From Vespula vulgaris (taxonomy: Eukaryota; Arthropoda; Insecta; Hymenoptera; Vespidae), in contig NC_066586.1 in NCBI RefSeq assembly GCF_905475345.1, positions 10,176,400 through 10,240,399 of the forward strand: 64,000 nucleotides of DNA, in the 5' to 3' direction. Both the position numbers and the translations under genes were made by a program. The notes beneath the pieces were generated by a model. That model ran no database searches. It saw only the letters and a program-made list of their open reading frames with translations, and had not been told where the DNA came from. Positions 48,701-60,815 of this stretch are shown here, piece by piece. The first letter of the stretch is position 1; every line of letters starts with the position of its first letter.

Positions 48701-48837
48701 AAAGCGTCATAAATTTCACTATCATTGGGCAGTTTTTCTCTACACCCCCTTTTCTGAGTTAGAAATAGGTAGTCCGGTTCACCGTTGTTGAACTTACAGG
48801 CAATAAATCAAACGAACTCATATAAATTTGTGTGGAA
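45741..48837. other. Gene-free sequence
   Basis: Several plus-strand frames of 90-135 codons (45820-46227, 46314-46589, 46819-47151) are open and not low-complexity, but they overlap one another in different frames and match no family I know. No splice-supported exon was recognised. Confidence 0.4.
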
Positions 48838-48915
48838 GCGAGTACCTCTATTTTATACAACTAGGCATTTGTAGAGAGGTTGAGCGAAGGGCTTCGGTAG
48901 CATGATGTTTGGAAC
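48838..48915 (+). repeat. Second copy of the SINE-like leader
   Basis: It matches 42331-42413: GCGAGTA, then AT-rich bases, TAGGCATT-GT, AGAGGTTGA-CGAAGGG, then TAGC and ACAGCA. The similarity ends where the non-LTR retrotransposon begins, so the LINE fragment replaces the rest of the tRNA-like body. Confidence 0.6.
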
Positions 48916-50018
48916 AGCATTTGATATAGTTCAGCTGAATGTGCTTTTCTTCAAACTAATCAAAAAATTATTCCCGATACACTTAGATAAAACAACGATA
49001 AAATAAATCAAGTAAAATATTCACGTCACTAAACGACTTGCAGGAAAGAACAGTCATCTCTCCCATCTGTGGTCTTTTACATTCGTATGATTTAAACAAA
49101 AATAATAATAAATATACAATAGCACGTATATTATATCGCTAATGATCCCTTGATTTACATGAACGATAATAAAGTCCATAAAATTAAAACAGAACTACGG
49201 GACATATTCAATAAAATTCAAAATTATTTGCACACATGGAAATTCACAATTAATATAAACAAATGTGAAATTTATAAACGATATTATTCAAACCGTACAT
49301 TTCAAAGATCTCCAATGCAAATTACGATATTAGAAAGTATTTAATTCTTCCATATCATTGACAACGACATAAATAGAAATAAGATACCGTAAAGAAACAC
49401 AATTCGTTCTTTTAGAAGTCATATAGACTTTAAACTTAATTAAACAGACCATATCAACATCCAAAATGATAAAGTTATTGAAAGACTTTTTATTGTATAA
49501 CAGCCTTTTTGATGGAAAAATATTGTTATACAAAACGGGAAAAATATTATTATACAAATTACTAATCAGGTCCATATTAATTTACGATTGCCAAATCTGA
49601 TTTAATATTAGCACTAACACTATGGGAAAAATTAGAATCTTCAACAGAAAATGTTTCAGAGTATGTCTTAATAAATTTAAATCGCTAGAATCAAATTTCA
49701 CAAAACGTACAAGTATATATGAAGAACAAAATCACTAGAATAGATCTCTTTATCTTAATGCTTATCAAAGAACACTGGACCAGTATCTGTTATATTAGAA
49801 ATAACAGCTTAATTTATGGTGCCACTTATACGAATCCATTTTACCATGAAAAGTGCAGACATATGGCCTGTATTTCGCCAGAATCGGATATTTATTTAGA
49901 CAACAAAACTTTCTTACAAAATAAAAATAACACCCCCAATGTATTTTTTCAACAGAAGAACAGATAAAAAGAAATACTCTATAATAACGATATATCCATA
50001 TAAATCATAGCGAGATAC
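48916..50018 (+). mobile_element. 5'-truncated non-LTR retrotransposon (LINE), reverse transcriptase C-terminal half
   Basis: Plus-strand translation over several frame shifts gives the later reverse transcriptase motifs of a Jockey/I-like LINE in the right order. These are AFDIV (motif A), a decayed GVPQGS region ending VISPI, IANDPLIYM where FADD is expected (motif C, first Asp read as Asn), and IQNYLHTWKFTININKCE. Next come a KLLIRSILIYDCQIW-like helix (final Trp codon now a stop) and GKIRIFNRKCFRVCLNKF. The ORF end, near 50018, is preceded by YHEKCRHMACISPE. Endonuclease and the start of the reverse transcriptase are absent, as expected for 5' truncation. The 3' untranslated part may continue beyond 50018 but I saw no clear tail. 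It is inactive. The clade is inferred from motif style only. Confidence 0.75.
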
Positions 50019-51477
50019 ATTTTAGATGTTAGTTAACCTCTGTAGATGCTAAAGATAATCATAGAAGAGATATTAAGAAATAATGATAGTTGTAAATATT
50101 TAAGAAGATTATAGTATAAAAACAATCTATGATTTTATTGTATCTAGTACTTCGAGATCATTTCTTTGAGATTATAACGAGAGATTAAAATATGCTTGTA
50201 TATTTCTTTCCTTTATCTATCTTTTCTATATATTTAATAACACAAATGATATTGTAAATATTCAAATTACTATTTCAATTTTATCTTCATAAATACTTGT
50301 AACATTAAGTGCAATTCTAGACTAAAAGTAGTATTAGACTGTGAACGATTAATCTATAATATACCTCCATCTAATTATGTTATTTTTTTATACGTTCTTA
50401 TAAAATTATGTGTATCTTTTTCTTTTATTTTATTGTTAGGAATAAACGTATATTTCAAAAAATAAAAATAGTTACAACAGTTGCCTAGAAAATAAAACAG
50501 AAAGGATTCCAGTCCCAGTGAAAATTATCCGACAGCGCAAACTGTTCACGAATCCTACATTTGTTATCTAAAAATTCATATGTACGCGCCTGGACTTATA
50601 CATGACTTCCTGTCTTCTTTCTTTGATCTTTTTTGAAGAAAAAATGTACTAACCATCCCCACCCTCTACTTCGAAGTTTCTGTTTTCTCTACTTCGAAGT
50701 TCGAACCGTTTTTCAAAATCACAACTTCGTCTCTTCGAATTTCCTCGTATGTGTACTACATCCTTCTTTCTCTTGGTTTTACTATTGCTTTTCTAGGTGT
50801 ATTTCTATCCGCTGCGTAAATAACTATCATGGCTATAAAGGTGATCTACCGCCGATACGAACTTATATATTGTTTCTGCGATAGATGCACCTTTCCAAGT
50901 ACGGTCAGTTGGCCGTCCATTACCACCCTCCCACTGGCACTTTGCAAATTTATAGACCTTCTCTACAAGTGTTCTTACAAAAGAAGTATACAAGTGCGTA
51001 AGCAACAGATACCCCTTTTACGTTCTTTTTATTGTATGCTATTTTCTTCTTGAACGAGCAGCCACTTTCCATTAATCTCGAACAATTGTCGTTTTTCAAG
51101 AATGCACTCGACAACGTACATAAAAAGAAAAAGAAAAAGAAAAATACGATTCGTTTACGATTTTTGTTTATTGTAACGATTCTTCAAAATTAATCCTATA
51201 CACGTTCATAGCTTAACAGAGTTTAGATACCGAGTTACCTAACGAAATGATTTGAATTACCGTGAATAAATCGAAAACAACTGTTGTTGCTGCTGCGTCG
51301 AACCGGAATGCTTGGAGAGAACGATGTGAAGTAAATCGGTAGAAACAGAGTGGCAGAGAGAGTACGGCTGTGAATGCCAGGCATTGTCCAATCAATGCAC
51401 ATTGATACGAAGGTTGTAGAAGGAGCACAGGAACTAGGAGCTTCCTTCCGCTTTTGCCTTTCTCTTATTAACTCTAT
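50019..51477. other. Gene-free AT-rich sequence
   Basis: The first 450 bp may include the 3' untranslated region of the LINE fragment. An A-rich stretch near 50455-50470 is one candidate end. After that no exon or RNA gene was recognised. Confidence 0.45.
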
Positions 51478-51491
51478 TTCTCTCTCACTCA

Positions 51492-51534
<43 letters not shown>

Positions 51535-51550
51535 TCTCTCTCTTATTCTC
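51478..51550. repeat. (CT)n microsatellite
   Basis: About 70 bp of CT with short CACT and CTTT interruptions. Confidence 0.95.
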
Positions 51551-54500
51551 TGCTTCTTCTCTTCGTTAACTTATGTTCTCTCTATCTTTCAATCTTTCCG
51601 TAGTTACGTCTATTCATGCTTCCTATGTCATTCTGTCGTCCCTCTTCTAATAAGAGTAGCATGGTACCCGCAGGCTGTATAGTCTATCTGCTAGGCACCA
51701 ATTCTACTCCCGTAATTTAGATGCCTCGCTAATTACCCCGAATAGCTGTCCTGGATTCACTTAGGTATTCTCTTGGTATTTCCGTCCTTATCGTATGTCG
51801 CACAATCGATCCATCGATGGAAACTGATCGACAAAACTGCGACATGTGCGTATATACTTCATATTTTCTTTTTCGAATTATACTCAAGTGCCTAAATGAC
51901 CTTCGAATCTTTGTATTTCAATTGTTAATTTGGCTTTGATCCAAAAGCACGATTCCGTCAATTATCTGAAACAATTCTCCGGCACGTCGAGCACAATCCG
52001 AGGTACAGAAATTCATCGAGCCGAGCAGTTTGATGGAGGCCAGGAACGTCCCGACGGATCAGTCGAGTATAACGTGTCGCGTCAGACCAAAGTGATTCTC
52101 GCACGACGGTCATCCGTAGCGATAACTTTCTAATTAGAAACGTCTCCAGGTAATTATTCTCGCATGATTAATGGTGATGAGTATATGGCAGTTGGTATCC
52201 TAACATATCGGGATTGCCAGGTCAGGATTGCGGGGACAGGTCCGTCAGGTCTGGGACGAGAATGGTCCGTGAGTGGTGTCGACTCCGATGCGGTCGGAGA
52301 TCTTAATCAACGGATCGCACCCCTAGGACTCGGACTTGTGACAAATGAAAAGAGAATGAAAAAGGGGCGAAGAGGTGGTGGGCCGTAAAGAGAGTACGGT
52401 CGTCGCAACGTGCGTGCCTCTTAATTAAATTTTTGCTGACCGAGCACGCCTTCCCAGAGAGAAAAAGATAGGGATAGAGGTAGAGGTAGATAAATAGAGA
52501 GGGAAAGAGAAAAAAAGAAAAAGAGAGAAAGAAAGAGAGAGACTGAAAGTAACTCGAAGAAATCGATATTTAGAGCCGTTACAACATATTCAAGTTTACT
52601 TGACATGTATCATTATACCTTTGATATTTGCTTGAGAATCATCAAGGAATATTTAAGTTCACTCGAAGAATGACCTCGAAATTTAATCGTCAAAGTTTTT
52701 CGGGACTATCTTGATTACGATTTTTATTGTCCATTCAAGCACAGACGAGTTGATCTTTCTTCCGACACGATATCGATCCGATAACGACTTTGAAAGAAGA
52801 AAGAAATTAGTTTGTCGTTTAACGCGAATATTATCACCCGTGCAAGAGTTCGAAAGTTTGCGAGCCACTTGGAAAACATTCCACGTTAAACGACGATCGC
52901 GTAAGGACGTCGTCGTACTTCGATAAAATCAGAGACAAAGTACGTTGCCAAGCGATGGCATTAGTAACACGCTAAATATAGCCGCAATGACAGGAATTAG
53001 TAGTTTAACTTTCGCATTTATCCGAACGTATCGTCAAAGTTGCTAACAATGGACCCTCCAAGGTTCTCGCGTTGTTTGTCGTAACGACTATCGGCGAACA
53101 TTACCGAAAATTCTCGAAAGTTATGCGTACCCCTCTCTTTCTCTCGTGATCATTTTACGAGGGAGAAATATTTGCGGTAAGAAGGAAACCACCGATCGGT
53201 GGAAGGAATTTCTGTTAGATCGGAGACTTCCTTCTATGCATACTATTTAAATATTCAAAATTGTCGTAAATCGCTCAACCGTCTCTCTGTCTTCCTCATT
53301 CACATTGAAGAACGTAGCGTTAGGTTTATTTAATCCTATATCGTTGGAAACAGTAGAGATAGAGTGAGTGGAGGGGAACATTTATGGGGGTCTAAAACGT
53401 CCGTTGCAGTATACGAGGATACCGTGTCGTTGTCGCCAGCATCGTCGCCGTTGTCGTCGGCGACGACGTTGCTGGCGTTGCGGTTGCGTTTCCATGTTAA
53501 CGTCCTGGGACGAGGTAACCGCGTCCTTGAGAGCGTACCAACTACGACGATACGCCATTCCGAAACGCGTTAGCTTTAGTGCTCCGTTGGAAGTCCTTCC
53601 GGTTCCTTGATTGACTCGTCATTAATGCGTTATTCAAAGCAAGGTATACGCTGACTTATATCGATGTAAATCTATTTTAGACACCTATTATCGAACTATT
53701 ATTACCGTCAAGTTATTTCTCTTAATGACTCGAGTGATTCCTTTCTGAAGTACTTAAGTCATCGTTTCTTCTCCTTCATACTAATTTGTCACCATTAGCC
53801 TATTTCATAAATTTTATTGATTGTTTCCTCCGTAAAATTTATCACTTATATATTTTAGCTAGCAGAAGGTATTAATTTCAAAGAGCGCTTTGGATATACT
53901 CGAGCCGAGCTTCTTGTTGCTCGTTTGTATTCGCAGCAGTAAACGCGGCTAATAATCTCCTAAAGGCGGATAATCGCCTAGTTTTACGGCCATTTAATTC
54001 ACTCCGTAAACTAGCGGGATCTTAACGAGAGCGAGCGCAACTGCTGGCCCCTATTCCTTCGTCGTTTTTCCCGTTTCGATTCCGAGCACTATTCTCACAT
54101 TTCTTCCGATTTAGATACGCCATTTTCTCTGATCTCCATATCTTCCTTTTTACCTTTCATTTTTATCACAGCGCCCTTCAGCTATGCGTACTCGACTTTT
54201 TCGATCGCGAAAAAATTGCGAATATCCTCTGTAGCGTTCTTCGATCTTTTGTCGATATTCTTCGATTATCTTTGTCAACTTGAAAACAAGAAAATGAAAA
54301 GATGAAAATACGATGTTATAATTACGATATTATGAACACAAAGATGGCAATTTGTGTTTACAGATACACAATATATAAAAATATATAGATATTAAAAAAG
54401 AAACAATGATCATCGGTCTTTTAATATCATGTCAAAAGAGCAAGGAAAGGCGAGAGCGAATTTGTTCCGTATAGATGTTAAGGCGTCGAATGGACCATCG

Positions 54501-56341
54501 AAATACGGTATACAGCACGGAATTTCGATTTACGAGAACAGAGTGGCCGCAGTCAAGAGAAATAGACAGAGAAAAAGAGAAATAGAAAGGGTGATAGAGA
54601 GACACGCCGCTGCTCGGTCTCCCGCTCGCGATCGCCTCGGGCTGATTTATTTTGTCGGGTGTGACTCGAAGGGCACTCACCGAGGCGCCGCCGTTTCTGT
54701 TAATAACTCGCGTTGGTTCTTACCCGCGGGCTCTTTCTATGCTCTGCTCGTTCTCTGCTTGTCTCTCTTTTTCTCTTCCTCATTTTTGTACGCGTACATT
54801 CTCTTCCTTTACGCTACTCCATTCCGCGACAGCAACACACGACGCCGGTAGTAACGCAAACACACCACCCATCTAATTCGGTTAGCCAGCTCGCAAAAAT
54901 TATATCCAATTACGTTCCTACGATCTCGCCAGAACAGTCAGCTACCAACTAGTCAGCCAACTCGACCGTCAAGAAACTTTAGTTTCCGGCTGTCGTTTTA
55001 TTTACACCGCATTTACCCATTTACGATTATTTTCCACGTACGCTTATACATTTGATCAACTTTGTTTTGCGATAATGTTACTATGAATGTTGTTTCAAAT
55101 TATTCTTTTTGAAATATCTAACAACACGAGAAGCTAGAATGTAATGAATTGTTTCTTTGAGATCTTATAAAAGATATATAGTTTAATTTTATATGTTTAT
55201 GTACAGTTCAATAATAATTTAGTGCTTTTACATATTATAAGTTATAAATGTAAATTTCCTGGTGTAAAGGAAGCACGAGGACAAATCTCCTCTGACTTTC
55301 CCATTTCTCTCCGGACAGCGCGTAGTAAATATACTTGGCCTGTTCTTTAAAGGATGCGCGAACCTCGTCGAGCAAGAGGTAGAAGAGGTTTCACTCGCAC
55401 TTTTTAGTATGTCCTCGGGAGACTACGTGTCCCAGGCCTCAATAAACCATTCTCCTTACTCGCTTTTCAAAGGAGGAGATTTTTCCCTCCCGTAGGTGTC
55501 TTGTCGAGTGGTTGGTAAAGCTTCGAACCCGCTTTCTTCTGTCTCTTTTTACTTATCTCGCTCTGTTTCTCTCGTTCTTTCCTTCTCTTTCTCCCTCTAT
55601 TTTTCCCTTTTTTCCCCATCTTCCGTCGAAGCATCTTTTCCTACATCTCTACCCTTTCCCTTTGGTCTTACCATTCATCCCTCTTTCTCATCTCATCTCT
55701 TTTGCTTTCCGCCCCACTCTCATGATGTCTTCGCTTTTCATCGTAAGCGTCGAGCGAATGTACGTATAAGATTCTGTGGTTACTGAAATTGACAGATTTA
55801 GATGAAAAGTAATTTTTAATGGACATACGCATGTATTAGTAAAGATATGCTAGTTCCCTTATTTGTGTTTTCTTTTGAAGAAAGAAAACTTCTACCTGAA
55901 TCCATATCCGTTTATGTCCTTGTACATAGAATTTATTATTATTACATTTTTCAAATTTATAATCGTCTTACGACCTCCGTACATTTACTTCTTTTTTCAT
56001 TCACTCTCGATATTTTCCTTGCAGAAGGTTAGAAATGCATTAAAACAAAAAATAAATCGATGCTTTTCTGCATTTCTAAACTAAACTCTAGCTATTCTAT
56101 CGCGCCATTGTCAGCACTCTGTAATTCTATATAAACCATTCCATCCATTCAATAACTTTGCTTATAAAAATTTATTGTGACAAATTCTTTCAATTTTAGA
56201 TCAATCAGAATCGTAAGAATAATATTATTATCAAACAGGAAACAAATCCTTTATTCTCAACATGTTTTATAGGTGTTGAGTTAAGTGCGTCCAAAGAGGG
56301 GAATGTCAGAAAGAATCACTTGGAAAAATCTGGAAAGTGTA
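51551..56341. other. Gene-free sequence with GC-richer patches
   Basis: A purine-rich tract lies at 52460-52545. GC-richer patches occur at about 52200-52390 and 53390-53610. The 140-codon plus-strand frame at 54429-54851 has a hydrophobic stretch but no recognised family, and its N-terminal part is arginine/lysine/glutamate-rich from AGAGA-type DNA. No exon was recognised. Confidence 0.45.
53434..53477. other. Strong GC-rich hairpin, 16-bp stem with 3-nt bulge
   Basis: The arm CGCCAGCATCGTCGCC pairs with GGCGACGA plus TGCTGGCG, which are separated by a CGT bulge. The 9-nt loop is GTTGTCGTC. Every stem position is Watson-Crick. It sits in a stretch rich in GTCG and GTTG triplet-like units, from which such a structure can arise by chance. 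The total length is too short for a typical animal pre-microRNA. Confidence 0.7.
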
Positions 56342-56600
56342 GTATTCGTCGTCAAGTAAAATTGCTACTAAGTCCATGTTTAGATCTTGAATCTGTAATC
56401 TATAATATATTCAGTGAATTTATCAATAAATAGTAATTAATCAATAAATTCGTATTCTGCAACCTGTAAAATCGGCGACCTAGTAATAATTCCATATTCT
56501 GTATTCTGTAAAATTGATAAATAAAATATCCGTATTCTGCATTTTGTAAGATCGATGATCAGTTAATAAGTCTATGTTCCTTATTTGATAAATTTATAAA
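56342..56600. repeat. Degenerate AT-rich tandem repeat, about 40-bp unit
   Basis: Three fairly clear units start at about 56453, 56495 and 56533. Each begins TATTCTG, with an ATTCTGTAAAATCG-like block and then TAATAA. Weaker copies extend to about 56342 on the left and 56600 on the right. The unit length drifts between 38 and 42 bp. Confidence 0.6.
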
Positions 56601-59600
56601 CACTACATCCAAAATCAATGAGTCTTCAATCAATTGAACGGATTTTTGTGACGTATATTTTTTTACAACTTTTATTGAACGTTGTTCGACTAATCATTCG
56701 GATGAGAATCCACTGTTATTCGTTACTTATAAAAAAAGTAAGCAACTAAAAATTTTTATTCTAATACTCTGTCTACTGCTTCGTTCATTTTCCAATTTAT
56801 TTATCAAGATTATTCAATCTATTAACCAGATCTCCTTTTATTTCATCCTATCAATCTATGTTTCCTTATTTCGTCACTCATCATCGAATTCACGTTTTTT
56901 AAGGTTAATTCCTGGCAAAGGCTTCACCTAAGAATTGACCATCTTGAATTATGCCATAGGACATAACAATCGTACAAGCACGGAAAGATTTTCATCAGAT
57001 TAAAGATAGATTTTTCAGAGTATATCTTTCCGGAAGCTTTTACTCCAAAGAAACTATTACCATATTTAGTTTTCGCTATCGCGACAACGCGTTGTTTCTG
57101 TAAGGTTTTCAGCACCGTTGTGTCTATAAGGCTATATGCACATCATTGACTAGTTGCCGGTGATTAGAATTGAATTTGTTAATATCATAATGTCTAGATT
57201 TATGTACAGGCAATATTTGGTCTCCAGGAAAACTGCTTATAGCGCGAATGTGTGTGTTTCGTTCAATTTATTTCATGAGTCACTCATGTCTTTGTTGTTA
57301 TCAGCCGCTTAATGCGACCAAGTGCGTACGCGCTGATATATTCTTTTGAATTTAGTGGTCGCCAGAGACAGGTCGACATCGCACATGTAGCCTAAGGTTG
57401 ATCTTGTATCGTTCTTGTTCCTCTCTCTTTCATATGCCGTACGAAAGCACCCTCCTTTCGAGGCTTAATTCACTGTGAAAAGAACATCATTACGCACCCG
57501 CGCACATGCCATATTATAATATTATTGCGGCTCCCTTTTATTACGATCAACCGTTTTTTCTACGTATCCCTGTTAGTATCACACATTTATATACAGCAGA
57601 GTAATAAAATGCGTCCATTGCGTCCAGTAGACCTTTATCTTCTCTTCGTGCCCATTCTTTTTGATATACTTTGGAGGGAACTATGCGCAAACGCAAATGA
57701 AACAGCCATCAGCTGTGTTATTTCGGTACACCATCTAGATCGTCCTCGATTTCATTATCGTTACGACGAAATAAGAATTCACTTCTCCAAAAATTTTTCT
57801 CGTTTCCTTTCCTTCCTTAGAATAAGTTCTCATTTCCTCAAATTATAATTCCGACTTTCCGTGTTTATCGGAATGAAAGAAATAATGGCGAATGCAGTCG
57901 GATAAAAGGCACCTCTTGCTCCTAGTACCGATGAAACATTCGGCGTTGGCGATGTAACGGAATGATACTGCTTTCTCGAGGATACAACAAACTTATATTA
58001 AAAAATAAAATGCAAATAGAACGGCTCGTGGCTTCGAAGCGATCCACTCGAGTAGTTTTTATTCCCTTATCTCTCGCTCTCCCTATTTCTCTCTTTTATT
58101 CTATATTTCTCTGTCTTTACCTCGAATTCCAAAGTCGTCTAAATCGGAGGACAATTTATGCTCATCATGCAAAAAAGGAGATAGTTTATAGTCGCTTGTT
58201 TAACGAAGAGTGAAGATTTAATACGTAGGAAGTTCGTTTCTTGTCCCACTGTTTCTCTCCCTTTCCTCCTTAATTTTTTCTCGCTTGCATGCAACGAGCA
58301 GTATTTCGTAGGACATCTTTTTATCCCTTTCATCTCAGAATATTGCGGGCATTCTGGTGTTAAAAACGTAGCCACTGGTGCAATTACCTAGGAAGTTTCT
58401 TCGAACAAGGCAAAATTCTCCGAGCGATAAATAAAATGTAAATGATTTCAGCGGCGAATAAATTCCATCCGTTTCTTGGTTGGGATTGGCTGAAAGAGGG
58501 GTGAGAGAATGGAACGAGAACTTGTAGGACGATCGATTGGGTCTGGGGTGGCTTGGCGAAAACGCTTGGATGAAAAGAGATGGGCAAGTACGTCATTATA
58601 AATGCGATCGGTGCACGCGAGCCGAATGGTTTTAAGCTACTAAACTAACCGAGTCACCGGTTCGGTTCTCTTACAGGTGTTTGTGTATTTGTGTATACCT
58701 AAGAATACGTTGGTGTGTGTAGGAGATACTGGAGAACTTACACACGTGGCTGCTAGAGTCGTGTCACGTTATCGTCACGTGTCGCATGAACCGAATGCTT
58801 CCTTCCTGAAAGGACTCTGCGTATCCTCTACCTACACTTTGACCCCTCGCGAGAGGGAAACTTTGTTCGATATATAGAAATACCCTGTATAAGCTTTGTG
58901 CTTTTACCCAACCTCGTATATGATCCATATTCGAGAGAAACCTACGGAATATTAAATTTTCCGGTGACCGATAGTAAGCCGTTTATCGTCGCAAGCTCAC
59001 GATACTCCTTGCATTCGCAGTTTGCGCGTCCCTTTTTCAGAAGGTTATACTATACACCTATCTCTTCTCAATTTTTACGGACTCGTACGATTAAAGTTGA
59101 TGTAGGAAGCATTTGATCAGACGCAAAAAGGAGAAAAAGATCGACCAACAGGAAGTGGATTTTTCGAGACTGGTGGAAGGTCGAGGAAGATACTTGAGTT
59201 TTAGCTGCATACATAGGTACGAGATAAAGATAAAGAGAGGGAGAGAGAGAGAGAGAGAGAGAAATCGAGAATATTATCGTGCGAATGTTTCATCGCTGTG
59301 TGATATCGTGGCAGATAAGAAAATAAGTAGGGGCTATCATGCGGGGAAAGGGATAAGGAGGGGCAGGAGAATCGAGTTTTTTCCTCCTCGCATGCAGGTC
59401 GTTTTATGGCTATTTTTTCGTGCATTGCTGGACTGTTATCGCGTCAACCAAAATGAGAAAACGAGAGTGGCGGCCCGCCATTACCCTCGGTTTATGAATA
59501 TCGTTCGCGAGGACAACAAATGGAAATCTTATTTTTATCCATGGCGACGATAACGCGTAATAACGAGCAAGCGCGCGCTAGCTTTCACGAGCATCCGCGT

Positions 59601-60661
59601 TTGTATATGTATGTGTGAGCATGTAGGCACGTATGGCGATCGATTCACCGGAAGTGGAATATCGCACGACTCCGTTTCGCCTAGCGCGAGCGTGTGCGGT
59701 CAGATAAAGCTTGTTGCTAGTCCTTGGAACTGCCGTCTTAGAATGCAGACTAGGGTGGCGTTACGTTGCAAGTATGTGCTTAATACAGCTCGTAGCTTTT
59801 GCGAAAGCCGACTTTCGTTTCGCCGACCGAACCGTTCATTTACCTCATGCACCTACCCATCTCTGCCATTTTCAGTGACGCTTGGAAGCTATGATACTTA
59901 TACGAATATACGCTGGTATTTATGCAACGAGCTTATCTAGTCTAAGAGAGTGAGCAAGAGAGAACAAGGGAGAGGATGAAAAAGCATTAACGCGTTGGTG
60001 AATGTGAAAATTGCATTCCGAGCGTTCACCTGGTAAACGATGTACCATGCAACACAACGAACGAGACAAAGCAAAAGCTGAGCGAATGAGCGAGTCTGCG
60101 TCTCTTTCCTCCTTAGCGGTACGTCAACGTGGATAACGCAGGGGCAAAGTTGGAAATTAGGTTGTACCGTCGAAGCGAGGTCTAGAGCATCGTTTTCGAA
60201 TCGCCTACACGACTTCAAACTTTGCCTCGTTCGGTAAACGAATTTAACGGGCTTCGTTGCACCAAGAGAGTCTCAGGTGCACGAGAGTGTTCCTAGAACG
60301 AACATTCTACCCTGTTATTGCGTAGGCCACTCTCGACATCACAAAACGAAACATTTTTAACCTTCTTGCTCGATCTAGGCTCTCGAAAAGGCTGCTTGGA
60401 AAATCCTCGAACGACGATGACGAATGGAAGGATAGAACGCCTAGTCGGATCGTAAAGTAGCAAGCCGCGGCAACGCAGGATTATTGTACGTACAAGAGAT
60501 TTGCCGCCTCTGGCCCTTTTATACTCAGTCAAAGGGTGGTCGTGGTTGCTATGGCAACAGACAGTCGGAAGCCAGATCCTACCCTTCCATTTCTCCGGAT
60601 GCAAGAGCCCGACGTCTCGCTCTTTTGCGTCAAGTGATTCTCTTGCACTGTCCTGCGATTT
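56601..60661. other. Gene-free sequence
   Basis: No exon was recognised. A (GA)n run lies at 59235-59262 inside the 146-codon plus-strand frame 59113-59553, which is therefore suspect. A short AGCGCGCGCT palindrome lies at 59570-59579. Frames at 59611-59940 and 57525-57848 match nothing known. Confidence 0.45.
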
Positions 60662-60815
60662 TCTCTCTCTCTCTCTCTTTCTCTATTCCTCTTTTTTCTT
60701 TCTTTCCCCCTTTTTTCTTTTCCTTTTCTTCGCCTATCCTTTTCCGCCTTTCTTTATTTCTTCTTTCTTTTACTTTTCTTCTTGTCCCCCTACTCCTTCT
60801 ATTCCTCTTCTTTTC
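60662..60815. repeat. Polypyrimidine tract, about 150 bp
   Basis: Almost only C and T on the plus strand, beginning with (CT)n and continuing as mixed CTTT and CCCCCT units. It produces the two long overlapping serine/phenylalanine frames on the plus strand. Confidence 0.92.

Noticed and set aside
52620..52650. Sequence TTTGCTTGAGAATCAT recalling the miR-137 mature sequence
   Set aside because: The match covers only the first part, with an extra T, and no opposing arm forms a pre-microRNA hairpin.
59113..59553. 146-codon plus-strand frame with basic composition
   Set aside because: A (GA)n microsatellite lies inside it, and no family is recognisable on either side.
59845..59865. CCCATCTCTG, the inverse of a hAT-like terminus
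   Set aside because: It is 38 kb from the possible start at 21724, and its flanks share nothing with that element, so it is a chance decamer.
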